From an uncultured Alphaproteobacteria bacterium (GTDB lineage: Bacteria > Pseudomonadota > Alphaproteobacteria > MPNO01 > UBA2964): a DNA stretch of 64,000 bases. The stretch's first letter is position 1, and every line of letters starts with the position of its first letter. Under the pieces are notes generated by a model. That model worked only from the letters and a program-made list of their open reading frames with translations. It was not told the DNA's origin and ran no database searches. Positions 46,959 to 56,169 of the stretch are shown piece after piece. The stretch spans positions 2,120,335 through 2,184,334 of the forward strand of contig OX638326.1 in assembly GCA_951812775.1 (NCBI GenBank). Reading direction: 5' to 3'. The position numbers and the translations under genes are program-made.

Positions 46959-47657
46959 ATGATGTCACCCTTAATCCTCATCGTTGAAGATGAAGAACCG
47001 TTGGCAGAGATGCTCAGCTACAATCTTGATCGCGGTGGATTTCGTACCGTAACCGCAGGGACCGGCGAAGAAGCGCTGGCCCGCGTCGATGTCGAATTAC
47101 CAGACCTTGCTGTCGTGGACTGGATGCTCCCCGAACGCTCCGGCATCGAAATCTGCCGGTCACTCCGCAGCCGCGATGATACGAAGAAGCTGCCGATCAT
47201 CATGTTGACCGCACGTGGCGAGGAAAGCGACCGGGTGCTTGGGTTGGAGGCCGGTGCCGACGACTATGTCGTCAAACCCTATTCACCCCGGGAAATGATC
47301 GCGCGCATTAACGCGCTGCTGCGCCGTAGCGAGGTGCAAAGCGCCGTCGCCGTCAAAGAATATGCCGGGGTTTCGATTGATCTTGATGCGCATAAAGTCA
47401 CCCGCGACGGTAAAATGATCCGGTTAAGCCCGACCTGCTTCAAGCTGCTGGCGACCTTGATGGAACGGCCGGGCTATGTTTTCTCGCGCGATCGCCTATT
47501 GGGTCGTGTCTGGGGCGGTGATGTCTTTGTCGAGCCCCGCACCGTCGATGTCCATATCCGCCGCCTCCGCAAGGCCCTGGATATTCCGGGCAGCGTCGAC
47601 CTTATCCGCACCGTCCGAGGTGCAGGTTACGCCATCGACGAACAGCAGACTGCCTAG
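46959..47657 (+). CDS. phoB: Phosphate-regulon response regulator PhoB
   Basis: The product has 232 residues. The receiver domain has acidic pocket EDEE, phospho-acceptor Asp in VVDWMLPERSG, Thr in MLTARGE and Lys in VVKPYSPRE. The C-terminal OmpR-type winged helix has recognition helix region PRTVDVHIRRLRKAL. It binds the Pho boxes seen before phoR and pstS and is phosphorylated by PhoR. It ends the Pho gene cluster. Confidence 0.95.
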   Translation: MMSPLILIVEDEEPLAEMLSYNLDRGGFRTVTAGTGEEALARVDVELPDLAVVDWMLPERSGIEICRSLRSRDDTKKLPIIMLTARGEESDRVLGLEAGADDYVVKPYSPREMIARINALLRRSEVQSAVAVKEYAGVSIDLDAHKVTRDGKMIRLSPTCFKLLATLMERPGYVFSRDRLLGRVWGGDVFVEPRTVDVHIRRLRKALDIPGSVDLIRTVRGAGYAIDEQQTA

Positions 47658-47743
47658 CTGAAACTTTCGAAACGCTGGTGACGTTGACGGGCGCCGCACG
47701 CCTCCCCTAGTCTTTTCCTGACGAAATAAAGACTGGGACGTTC

Positions 47744-48791
47744 ATGGCAGGCACCTCTCCTTTTCTCAAAAACAGCTGGTATGTGGCGGCGCTGTCGACA
47801 GAGGTCAGCGATACTCCGCTCGCCCGGACCGTTGTGGACGAGAAAATTGTCCTGTACCGCGATTCAAAGGGAGCCGTCATCGCCCTGGAGGATCGCTGCG
47901 CGCATCGCCAGGCGCCTTTATCGCTAGGTGAAGTCGTCGGCATCGCTAGGTGAAGTCGTCGGCGATAATATTCAGTGCGGCTATCATGGGCTGACTTTTG
48001 ATCAAGACGGCGCCTGCATCCGTGTGCCAAGCCAAAAAATGATCCCCCCCGATGCCTGTGTGCGTCCCTATCCGGTCGAGGAGAAACAGGGCTTTGTGCA
48101 TGTCTGGGCCAGCGACCGGCAACCCGCTGCAGGCGATCAACCATTCGACTTTCCATTCGCTGCAATGGAGGGACTCAATGCCCGCTACGCTGCGTTAAAC
48201 GGTAAATTCGACTACCGGCTGCTGATCGATAATCTGATGGATCTCACCCATCTTGGGTTTACCCATAAGAACACCATCGGCACGGGCGGGGTGGCGGAAT
48301 CAGGTAAGGCGAAAACCGACCGCGAGGGTGACCGCGTCATCGTCACCAGAGAAATGGAAAATATCGCCCCCACCCACGTCGAAGTGACCGGCTATAGCGG
48401 CAATGTCGATCACTGGCAGATTATCGAGTTTATTCCACCCTGCTTTATTTCGCTGCAGGTCGGCAACGCCAAACACGGCACTGGCGGCTTTAATGCCGAC
48501 GACAAAGACAAGCTGATCAATCGCCGAACCCTCCATATCGCCACGCCTGAAACCGATACCACAACGCACTATTTCTGGGTAAGCACCTACCCGTCAGACG
48601 CCATGACACCGGAACAGGAACAAACGATCTACGACCGCACCCTGGAAGTGCTGGATGAAGATGTGCGGATGATCGAGGGCCAGCAGACCCGCTATGACCC
48701 CGATTTCGCGATGATCGATATCAGTGAGGATGCCGGCCAGCTCGCCATGCGGGCGACCTTAGAGCGGCTGATCGCGGAGGAACACGCTTAG
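47744..48791 (+). pseudogene. Rieske oxygenase (vanillate-demethylase-like), frameshifted by a 22-bp duplication
   Basis: The first frame gives MAGTSPFLKNSWYVAALSTE and the first Rieske half (C52-x-H54, RCAHRQAP), then runs into TGA after a 22-bp tandem repeat (47920-47963). Removing one copy restores an uninterrupted protein of about 341 residues that continues with the second Rieske half (CGYHGLTFD) and the catalytic domain (LLIDNLMDLTHLGFTH). The family (VanA/TsaM type) demethylates or oxidises aromatic ethers and acids with a VanB-like reductase; no reductase is adjacent. As written, no functional Rieske cluster can form. The gene starts 86 bases after phoB. Confidence 0.92.
47920..47963 (+). 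repeat. 22-bp perfect tandem duplication causing a frameshift
   Basis: Exact copies at 47920-47941 and 47942-47963. The length is not a multiple of three, so the Rieske oxygenase frame is lost. Confidence 0.97.
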
Positions 48792-49052
48792 GCCGGAAGC
48801 TGCACCAAGGACGTCAGCACCCCACAAATATAAGAAATGACGCCCGCGGATTAGATAAAAGCGGATTCTTTTCGAACTAGCGTCAATATCAATGATTCGT
48901 GAGAAGGCACCTTCATACTTTTAAAAAGGGCGGTATTTTGCGGCTTGAAAACATCTCTAATCAACGTGGTCATTCATTATCGAGCGTAATATGTGTGGTT
49001 GGGTAAACATAAGTGCGGCAACTAACGATAGTGAATTTGCGGGGTAGAGTCA

Positions 49053-49706
49053 TCATTGTGCTTTCTCTGCTGAATAGGTAATCGCTAAGCCCTCGACGCA
49101 TTTAGCAGAGTCTTTGTACACATTATTCGCTTGAACTTGGATAAGACGAACAGCCTCCTCCACATTTATCTTCCTCGCATTCCAACGTTCATTCCATTTC
49201 GCGTCACTCGGCAAATTCTCGATGGCATTGTAATTGCTAAAAGCCTCTTCGCGGACTCTCTTAAGCTCATCGATTGATTTTGATGCAGAGGCGCATACAG
49301 CCATTAGTTGGGACATTAGCGCCGATAACTTTGGGTGAAGCACATTTTCATATCGAATTTGGTTTGGTCCATTGGAATCGCCATGAAATTTATTGTGCCG
49401 AAAGTAAGTGTCCTTAAATGCCGATTCCAATGCGTTTGTATAACCATAAGCAGTTTCCATAAAACGTAACGCTACATTTTCAATTGTTTGAGCTTTCAAT
49501 GCAGTGCGCGTCGCGCGAAATTTCTCTTCAGCCAACTGTCGTTGAATTCGTGCATTCAGTTTCGACAAGTCCAATGCTAGCTGACGTTGAATTTGTGCAT
49601 TTTGTTTCGATAGTTTTACTTGGAACCCGTGATCAACAAAATATGCAGTGATAACACCGACGCCAGCAATGAAAAAAGCGACAATGAGAGTAGATAGAAG
49701 CTTCAT
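49053..49706 (-). CDS. Membrane-anchored coiled-coil protein of unknown function
   Basis: The product has 217 residues. One N-terminal membrane helix (about 4-24, LSTLIVAFFIAGVGVITAYF) is followed by a coiled-coil with two similar LSKxNAxIQRQLA repeats (about residues 32-60), then a helical domain to the end. I recognise no family. The AT-rich coding sequence and isolation between a pseudogene and carB suggest a recently acquired gene. The orientation implies an N-in, periplasmic C-terminal body (inference). Confidence 0.6.
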   Translation of the reverse strand: MKLLSTLIVAFFIAGVGVITAYFVDHGFQVKLSKQNAQIQRQLALDLSKLNARIQRQLAEEKFRATRTALKAQTIENVALRFMETAYGYTNALESAFKDTYFRHNKFHGDSNGPNQIRYENVLHPKLSALMSQLMAVCASASKSIDELKRVREEAFSNYNAIENLPSDAKWNERWNARKINVEEAVRLIQVQANNVYKDSAKCVEGLAITYSAEKAQ

Positions 49707-50042
49707 TCGTCATTTAGTCCAATCCGTCCAATTCATAGTCATAAACTCCGATTGCCATAAAATAGGCATGCTAAACACAACTTTAAGAGGAAATAATACA
49801 ACGTCTCTGCCGGGACGTCTACCAAAGGTAATGTTCTTTGCTGATAACCAAAGGGTCCTTAAAATTTATTCTCGCTATCAAAACACACCTTCACAATAGG
49901 CCTTATTCCTTCCATTTCAGATTTTTTTCACTGAACCGTCACTCGGTTCTTGCACGACCGCGCCGAGTCGTGGAAAACACCTTACAATAGTGTCCCTGCT
50001 GTGATTTCGTCCTGAATATTGGGGCGACGAAAAGTTTGAGAA
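49707..50042. other. Intergenic region upstream of carB
   Basis: This AT-rich stretch holds the upstream side of the coiled-coil gene and the carB leader. The leader has a 6-bp inverted repeat CACGAC / GTCGTG at 49953-49972. I recognise no gene or RNA. Short open frames lack ribosome sites and family features. Confidence 0.5.
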
Positions 50043-53000
50043 ATGCCAAAACGTACAGACATCGAATCCATCCTGATCATCGGCGCAGGACCGATTGTTA
50101 TCGGCCAGGCCTGTGAGTTTGATTATTCGGGCACCCAGGCCTGCGAAGCGCTAAAGGCTGAGGGCTACCGAATTATTCTGGTCAACTCCAACCCTGCGAC
50201 GATCATGACGGACCCTGATCTCGCCCATGCGACCTATATCGAACCCATAACACCGGAATTCGTTGCGCGCGTCATTGAGGCGGAAAAGCCCGATGCGCTG
50301 CTCCCGACCATGGGCGGTCAGACCGGGATCAATACCGCTCTTGCTTTGGCGCAGGACGGCACTCTGGACAAACATGGCGTCGAGCTGATTGGCGCCAGCA
50401 TGGATGCCATCGACAAGGCGGAAGACCGCGAACGCTTTAAAGTCGCGATGGAAGAGATCGGCCTCGAATGTGCCAAGGGGATGGTCGCCACCACCATGGA
50501 GCAGGCCTGGGAAGCGTTTGAGATGACCGGGCTGCCCGCCATCATCCGGCCCTCCTTTACGCTGGGCGGCACCGGCGGTGGCATTGCCTATAACAAGGAG
50601 CAATTTCGCGACATCGTCCGCAGCGGTTTCGATGCGTCACCTTCTCATTCCGTGCTGATCGAAGAGTCCGTCCTCGGCTGGAAAGAATATGAGATGGAAG
50701 TTGTCCGCGACCGGGCGGATAACTGCATCATTATCTGCTCGATCGAAAACGTCGATCCGATGGGCATCCATACCGGTGATTCCATCACCGTCGCCCCGGC
50801 CCTGACATTGACCGACAAAGAATACCAGCTCATGCGGGACGCCTCTCTGGCAGTGTTGCGGGAGATTGGCGTCGATACTGGCGGGTCAAACGTGCAATTC
50901 GCGGTTAACCCCGAAAATGGCCGCATGGTTATTATCGAGATGAACCCGCGGGTGTCGCGTTCATCGGCGCTGGCGTCAAAAGCGACAGGCTTTCCGATTG
51001 CGAAGGTCGCCGCGCGTCTGGCCGTTGGTTATACGCTGGACGAGCTCGATAACGATATTACCAGCGTGACGCCTGCCTCTTTTGAGCCAACTATAGACTA
51101 CGTCGTCACCAAGATGCCGCGCTTTACGTTTGAAAAATTCCCGGATACCGAGGCCTTGTTATCAACCTCCATGAAATCGGTTGGTGAGGCCATGGCGGTG
51201 GGGCGGAACTTTACCGAGTCATTGCAAAAGACACTGCGCTCGATGGAAACCGGCCTGAACGGGTTGAACAAAATTGAAATCCCGCGACAGGAAGAGTCTG
51301 AACCGCTGGATGATGACGCGGTAAGGGCGGCGCTGGCTATTCCCTCACCTGACCGGCTGCTGGTCGTTGCCCAGGCTTTCCGGCACGGGCTTGATCTCGA
51401 GGATATCGCGCGCGCCTGTCACTTTGATCCGTGGTTCCTGGAACAGATTCAAAACATTGTTGCCGAGGAACAGGTGATCAAATCGCAGGGCCTTCCCGCC
51501 GACCCAGAGGATATGATGCGGCTCAAATCCATGGGCTTTTCGGATAGCCGACTGGCCGAACTGACCGAGCAAGACGAAGCGGAAGTCGCCGCCGCCCGCC
51601 GCGCCATGAATGTCACGCCGGTCTTTAAACGTATCGACACTTGTGCAGCCGAAATCCCCTCAACAACGCCTTATATGTATTCCGCCTATGAAGGCGACGG
51701 GCTCAACCCGCCGGAATGCGAAGCCGATCCAAGCGACCGGCAGAAAGTGATCATCCTTGGCGGCGGGCCAAACCGGATCGGTCAGGGGATCGAATTTGAT
51801 TATTGCTGTGTTCATGCCGTCTATGCGCTACGCGAGGCTGGCTTTGAAGCCATCATGATCAATTGCAATCCAGAGACGGTATCGACTGATTACGACACCT
51901 CTGATCGGCTTTATTTCGAACCGCTGACCGCCGAAGATGTCATTGAAATTGTGCGCCGGGAGCAATCCAACGGCACTGTCCTAGGGGTTATTCTGCAATT
52001 TGGCGGACAGACGCCTCTCAAGCTTGCCGCGGCTATCGAGGCGGCCAATATTCCGGTGCTCGGCACCTCGCCTGATGCCATTGATTTGGCAGAAGACCGC
52101 GAGCGGTTCCAGAAACTGCTGCACGATCTCAAACTGCGCCAACCCGAAAACGGGATGGCCAGCAGCGAGACCGAAGCGTTGGAGGTCATTGACCGCATCG
52201 GGTTCCCGGTTGTCATGCGGCCATCCTATGTGCTGGGCGGGCGCGGCATGGAAATCGTCTTTGGCGAAAGTGCGCTTCAACGTTACCTCAAGGAGGCGGT
52301 CTGGGTATCAGAAGATAATCCGGTGCTGCTTGATTCATACCTGCGTGAAGCGATAGAAATTGATGTCGACGCGCTGGCCGACAAAGACGGCAATGTTCAC
52401 GTTGCCGGTATCATGGAGCATATCGAAGAGGCAGGCATTCATTCCGGTGATTCGGCCTGCTCTTTGCCACCCTATTCATTAGCGCCTGAGACAATCACAG
52501 AGATCAAGCGCCAAACCATTGCGCTAGCGCGCGGTCTTGATGTCGTCGGGTTGATGAATGTGCAATATGCCGTGAAGGACGGCGATATTTACATTCTTGA
52601 GGTTAATCCCCGCGCCAGCCGCACCGTACCGTTCGTGGCGAAAGCGACCGGCGTCCCAATTGCAAAAGCCGCTGCGCGCATCATGGCCGGAGAATCATTA
52701 GCAGACGTATTGGACTCCTATCCTGTCCTCGGCGATGGCAACCATGTCGCCGTAAAAGAAGCCGTTTTCCCGTTCACCCGTTTTAGCGGCATCGATACGT
52801 TGCTCGGCCCGGAGATGAAATCAACCGGTGAGGTGATGGGCATGGATATCGATTTCGCCCGTGCGTTCGCCAAATCGCAGCTTGGGGCCGGACAAACCAT
52901 CCCGGTGGAAGGGAACGCTTTCTTATCGGTAAGAGATGCCGACAAGCCTGCGATGATTAAGCTCGCCAAGGAGCTCTCCGATATGGGTTTTGACTTACTG

Positions 53001-53312
53001 GCGACGGAGGGTACCGCCAAAGCGCTCCATGATGCCGGGCTAGAAGCTGAGAGCATTAACAAAGTCATGCACGGTCAGCCGCATATTGTCGATGCCATGA
53101 AAGATGGACGCGTTGATATCGTTTTTAACACCGCCGCTGGTGCCGCTGAAGTTTCGGATAGTCGAAGCCTTCGGGAAACCGCGGTTATGAACAAGATTCC
53201 CTATTACACAACAGTCGCTGGCGCGCGCGCCACGGTTGCAGCCATTGCGGCCCTACGCACCGGAACGCTTGAAGTCACGCCGCTACAGTCTTATCTTGGT
53301 AACTCGTTCTGA
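50043..53312 (+). CDS. carB: Carbamoyl-phosphate synthase large subunit
   Basis: The product has 1089 residues with two homologous ATP-grasp halves. The first starts [20 protein letters not shown] and has [16 protein letters not shown]. The second starts [19 protein letters not shown] and has [16 protein letters not shown] central oligomerisation domain and a C-terminal MGS-like allosteric domain (about residues 945-1089, [15 protein letters not shown]) complete it. It makes carbamoyl phosphate from bicarbonate, ammonia and two ATP. Its partner carA is 16.5 kb upstream. A terminator follows, so greA is probably transcribed at a different level. Confidence 0.98.
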   Translation: MPKRTDIESILIIGAGPIVIGQACEFDYSGTQACEALKAEGYRIILVNSNPATIMTDPDLAHATYIEPITPEFVARVIEAEKPDALLPTMGGQTGINTALALAQDGTLDKHGVELIGASMDAIDKAEDRERFKVAMEEIGLECAKGMVATTMEQAWEAFEMTGLPAIIRPSFTLGGTGGGIAYNKEQFRDIVRSGFDASPSHSVLIEESVLGWKEYEMEVVRDRADNCIIICSIENVDPMGIHTGDSITVAPALTLTDKEYQLMRDASLAVLREIGVDTGGSNVQFAVNPENGRMVIIEMNPRVSRSSALASKATGFPIAKVAARLAVGYTLDELDNDITSVTPASFEPTIDYVVTKMPRFTFEKFPDTEALLSTSMKSVGEAMAVGRNFTESLQKTLRSMETGLNGLNKIEIPRQEESEPLDDDAVRAALAIPSPDRLLVVAQAFRHGLDLEDIARACHFDPWFLEQIQNIVAEEQVIKSQGLPADPEDMMRLKSMGFSDSRLAELTEQDEAEVAAARRAMNVTPVFKRIDTCAAEIPSTTPYMYSAYEGDGLNPPECEADPSDRQKVIILGGGPNRIGQGIEFDYCCVHAVYALREAGFEAIMINCNPETVSTDYDTSDRLYFEPLTAEDVIEIVRREQSNGTVLGVILQFGGQTPLKLAAAIEAANIPVLGTSPDAIDLAEDRERFQKLLHDLKLRQPENGMASSETEALEVIDRIGFPVVMRPSYVLGGRGMEIVFGESALQRYLKEAVWVSEDNPVLLDSYLREAIEIDVDALADKDGNVHVAGIMEHIEEAGIHSGDSACSLPPYSLAPETITEIKRQTIALARGLDVVGLMNVQYAVKDGDIYILEVNPRASRTVPFVAKATGVPIAKAAARIMAGESLADVLDSYPVLGDGNHVAVKEAVFPFTRFSGIDTLLGPEMKSTGEVMGMDIDFARAFAKSQLGAGQTIPVEGNAFLSVRDADKPAMIKLAKELSDMGFDLLATEGTAKALHDAGLEAESINKVMHGQPHIVDAMKDGRVDIVFNTAAGAAEVSDSRSLRETAVMNKIPYYTTVAGARATVAAIAALRTGTLEVTPLQSYLGNSF

Positions 53313-53326
53313 GAAGAACTGACGAG

Positions 53327-53366
53327 ACACTGCCTACGGCACTGATTGTAGGCCCAGTGTTTTTGT
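53327..53366 (+). terminator. Terminator after carB
   Basis: ACACTGCCTAC (53327-53337) pairs with GTAGGCCCAGTGT (53348-53360), with a 2-base bulge, and is followed by five T residues. It lies between carB and greA. Confidence 0.75.
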
Positions 53367-53395
53367 GTGCTTTTTGTAAACAGAAGGGTTGAACC

Positions 53396-53869
53396 ATGGC
53401 AAAGGTTCCCATGACACTAGACGGATTTGAACGGCTTGAAGAGGAGCTAAAACGCCTCAAAACAGTCGAGCGGCCCAAGATAATTAAAGCCATCGCCACA
53501 GCGCGCGAACATGGCGATCTTTCGGAGAACGCAGAGTATCATGCTGCTAAAGAGCGCCAGTCCTTCAATGAGGGTCGGGTCAGCGAGATTGAAGACAAAA
53601 TTGCCAACGCTGAAATTATCGACGTCTCCAAACTCTCTGGCAAAATCGTCAAATTCGGCGCCAAGGTAAAGCTTGCCGACGAAGATACCGATGAGGAATC
53701 AACCTATCAGATCGTAGGTGAGCACGAGGCCGATATCAAAGAAGGCCGCCTTTCGATCACATCACCACTGGCCCGCGCGCTGATCAGCAAGACAGTTGGC
53801 GATTCTGTTGAGGTGGTAACGCCGGGCGGGAGCAAGGGTTATGAAATTATCGGTGTGAGGTTTAAGTAA
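53396..53869 (+). CDS. greA: Transcription elongation factor GreA
   Basis: The product has 157 residues, the standard GreA length. The N-terminal coiled coil ([37 protein letters not shown]) carries the conserved acidic tip used in RNA polymerase secondary-channel cleavage. The C-terminal FKBP-like domain ends in [13 protein letters not shown]. It rescues backtracked polymerase by stimulating transcript cleavage. Confidence 0.97.
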   Translation: MAKVPMTLDGFERLEEELKRLKTVERPKIIKAIATAREHGDLSENAEYHAAKERQSFNEGRVSEIEDKIANAEIIDVSKLSGKIVKFGAKVKLADEDTDEESTYQIVGEHEADIKEGRLSITSPLARALISKTVGDSVEVVTPGGSKGYEIIGVRFK

Positions 53870-53879
53870 ACGCAGCAGA

Positions 53880-54371
53880 TTACGAAGCTGTGGTTCCTTC
53901 AACATCAATCGGCACGCCGGGACGATGGGTTCCGGTTCGGATCGCTAAGGAAGATTTCACGACACTGACATTCGGTGCGGGAGTCAACCGGCTTGTTAAA
54001 AACTTCTGATAGCTATCCCAGTCCGTTGCAACGATTTTGATGAGAAAATCGGTTTCCCCTGCCAACATGTGGCACTCCCGAACTTCGGGCCAACTCTCGA
54101 CCAACTCTTCAAAAGCAACGAGATCGGCTTCTGCCTGGCTGTGCAACCCAACATGGGCAAACACGGTAACACCAAAGCCTAATGCAGACGGATTTACATC
54201 TGCGTGGTACCCCCGAATACAGTCTGTTTGTTCGAGTGTGCGAACACGTCTGAGGCAAGGGGGTGGCGAAATACCGACCCGCTTTGCGAGTTCAACATTC
54301 GTCATTCTACCGTTATCCTGCAGATCCCGCAGGATTTTGAGATATATCCGATCAAGCTTAACCTGCACCAT
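53880..54371 (-). CDS. Lrp/AsnC-family transcriptional regulator
   Basis: The product has 163 residues from ATG 54369-54371, chosen because GGGAGG lies just upstream; the frame is open 7 codons further. The N-terminal helix-turn-helix is TNVELAKRVGISPPPCLRRV. The C-terminal RAM ligand-binding domain has ECHMLAGETDFLIKIVATD. It probably senses an amino acid and controls its metabolism. It is convergent with greA (10 bases between stops) and divergent from the ELM1 gene, a possible target (inference). Confidence 0.92.
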   Translation of the reverse strand: MVQVKLDRIYLKILRDLQDNGRMTNVELAKRVGISPPPCLRRVRTLEQTDCIRGYHADVNPSALGFGVTVFAHVGLHSQAEADLVAFEELVESWPEVRECHMLAGETDFLIKIVATDWDSYQKFLTSRLTPAPNVSVVKSSLAIRTGTHRPGVPIDVEGTTAS

Positions 54372-54480
54372 GGTCGCCTCCCGAGCGTGCAATTTTTTAT
54401 GTAATTATATTATAAGTATGCAAAATTATATTTCAACGGACCGCAACAAGCGATCCCCCGTTTAAAGACCGGAAACCATT

Positions 54481-55446
54481 TTGATAAGTGAAACGCTCTC
54501 CTGTTGGGTGCTGACGGACGGTAAGGCCGGTATGGAAAGCCAGTGTGTCGGGCTCGCCGATAGGCTTGGCCTGAAACCGGACATCAAGAGGGTCTCACCC
54601 CGCTTCCCGTGGTCAGCGCTACCACCACAGCTTTGGGCTGTGTCCTTCGCAGCCCTGGGGTCAGCGAGCAGCGAGCTAGCATCACCCTGGCCCGATATCC
54701 TCATTGCGACTGGCCGCCAAACGGTGGCGCTGACCCTCGCAATCAAAAAAGCAAATCCGTCCACTTTGACGGTCCAACTCCAAAATCCGACAGTTTCTCC
54801 CAATCGCTTTGATGTCGTTATTGCCCCCGCCCATGACCGTTTGACTGGCGACAATATCGTTTCAACTGCCGGCGCTTTACATAGCGTTAGCTCGCAAAAG
54901 CTGGAGCAGGCCGGTATAGAGTTTGCGCCACGCTATGCCGATCTCCAAAAACCACTCATCGGCGTCTTGATTGGCGGCACCAATAAAAAATTTCGCTTCA
55001 CATCGGCAAACGCCACACAATTTGCCGAACTCCTTAAACTGGCTACTAAAGACAATGGCGGAAGTCTCGCCATTACCCCCTCACGGCGCACCGGTGACAA
55101 GAACACAAGGATCATCAGGAAGGCCCTCGCGAATGAGTCCATGGATTTCTGGGACGGGTCAGGAGACAACCCCTATTTTGGGATTCTCGCTCTCGCCGAC
55201 GCATTTGTCGTGACAGGTGACTCCGTCAACATGGTCTCAGAGGCAATTGCAACGGGCAAACCAGTTTATGTCTTTCAGCTATCCGGAGGCTCTGCAAAAT
55301 TCAGCCGGTTTCATCAGGGACTCGAACAGCAAGGGAGAACCCGAGCGTTTTCAGGCAAAATCGAGCAATGGGCCTATCCCGGAACTGACGACATGACTCT
55401 GGCGGCAGAGGCTGTCGAAAAAGCATGGAACATGCATAAGAATTGA
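54481..55446 (+). CDS. ELM1/DUF1022-family protein
   Basis: The product has 321 residues with a TTG start (no better ATG nearby). It matches the mitochondrial-fission ELM1 family: WVLTDGKAGMESQCVGLADRL near the N-terminus, ILIATGRQT, VLIGGTNKKFRF and DAFVVTGDSVNMVSEAIATG. The fold is glycosyltransferase-B-like, and bacterial members may act on surface glycans, but the activity is not established. It starts a cluster with the 2OG oxygenase and the 636-residue repeat protein. Confidence 0.85.
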   Translation: MISETLSCWVLTDGKAGMESQCVGLADRLGLKPDIKRVSPRFPWSALPPQLWAVSFAALGSASSELASPWPDILIATGRQTVALTLAIKKANPSTLTVQLQNPTVSPNRFDVVIAPAHDRLTGDNIVSTAGALHSVSSQKLEQAGIEFAPRYADLQKPLIGVLIGGTNKKFRFTSANATQFAELLKLATKDNGGSLAITPSRRTGDKNTRIIRKALANESMDFWDGSGDNPYFGILALADAFVVTGDSVNMVSEAIATGKPVYVFQLSGGSAKFSRFHQGLEQQGRTRAFSGKIEQWAYPGTDDMTLAAEAVEKAWNMHKN

Positions 55447-55478
55447 ATTTTCTCCGCGGCCCTATTAAGACAGTCATA

Positions 55479-55514
55479 TCTTGATTACCCGTTTTCTCTT
55501 GATTACCCGTTTTC
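55479..55514 (+). repeat. 18-bp perfect tandem duplication in an intergenic leader
   Basis: Exact copies at 55479-55496 and 55497-55514 lie 12 bases before the ATG of the 2OG oxygenase gene, in its untranslated leader or promoter. Confidence 0.93.
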
Positions 55515-55526
55515 CAGGAACTTCCG

Positions 55527-56150
55527 ATGTCGGCGATTGATCTCGACAGCTTTAACGCCACGCCGCTCGAAAAAGATCCTTACGAGTTCTTGATCGTTCC
55601 ATCCTTTATTAAACCCGATGCGATCTCGGAGGTCGACAAAGCCTACCCGCGAATCGCTAAAGCAGGCAGTTTTCCGCTGGAGGAGTTAGAGTTCGGAACG
55701 GCTTTTAAATCTTTCATTTCAGAACTCGAAGGACCGGAAATGAAGCATGCCTTCGAGAAAAAATTCGGGATCGACTTGGAAGGCCGTCCAACCATGATCA
55801 CTGCACGTGGTCATTGTCAGGCCAAAGACGGGAAAATTCATAATGATAGCGAGACCAAACTCATTACCGTCCTGATCTATATGAACACCGAGTGGTCGCA
55901 AGACGGGGGTCGTTTGAAGGTCTTACGTTCCAAAAACTCACTCGACGATTTTGCAGCCGAAGTCCCACCGGAAGCAGGAACTCTTTTGGCTTTCAAACGA
56001 AATGATCGCTCCTTTCACGGCCACGAAACCTGCGTCGGAGAACGTCGTGTCATTCAGTTAAATTGGGTGACAGATGAAGCTGTTGTCCGCCGCGAGAAAC
56101 GCCGTCACCGTTTCTCGGCCTGGGTCAAATCCGTTTTCCCGGCAGCATAG
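55527..56150 (+). CDS. 2-oxoglutarate/Fe(II)-dependent oxygenase-fold protein
   Basis: The product has 207 residues. Iron ligands are H105-x-D107 (IHNDS) and a distal His in SFHGHE (164 or 166), with R173 (GERRVIQL) as probable 2-oxoglutarate ligand. This is the 2OG-FeII oxygenase_3 (prolyl-hydroxylase-like) fold. It may hydroxylate a protein or small molecule; the target is unknown. It is preceded by the 18-bp tandem duplication and followed 19 bases later by the 636-residue protein gene, so the two are likely co-transcribed. Confidence 0.83.
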   Translation: MSAIDLDSFNATPLEKDPYEFLIVPSFIKPDAISEVDKAYPRIAKAGSFPLEELEFGTAFKSFISELEGPEMKHAFEKKFGIDLEGRPTMITARGHCQAKDGKIHNDSETKLITVLIYMNTEWSQDGGRLKVLRSKNSLDDFAAEVPPEAGTLLAFKRNDRSFHGHETCVGERRVIQLNWVTDEAVVRREKRRHRFSAWVKSVFPAA

Positions 56151-56169
56151 ACGTTGGAGACCTGGTGAT

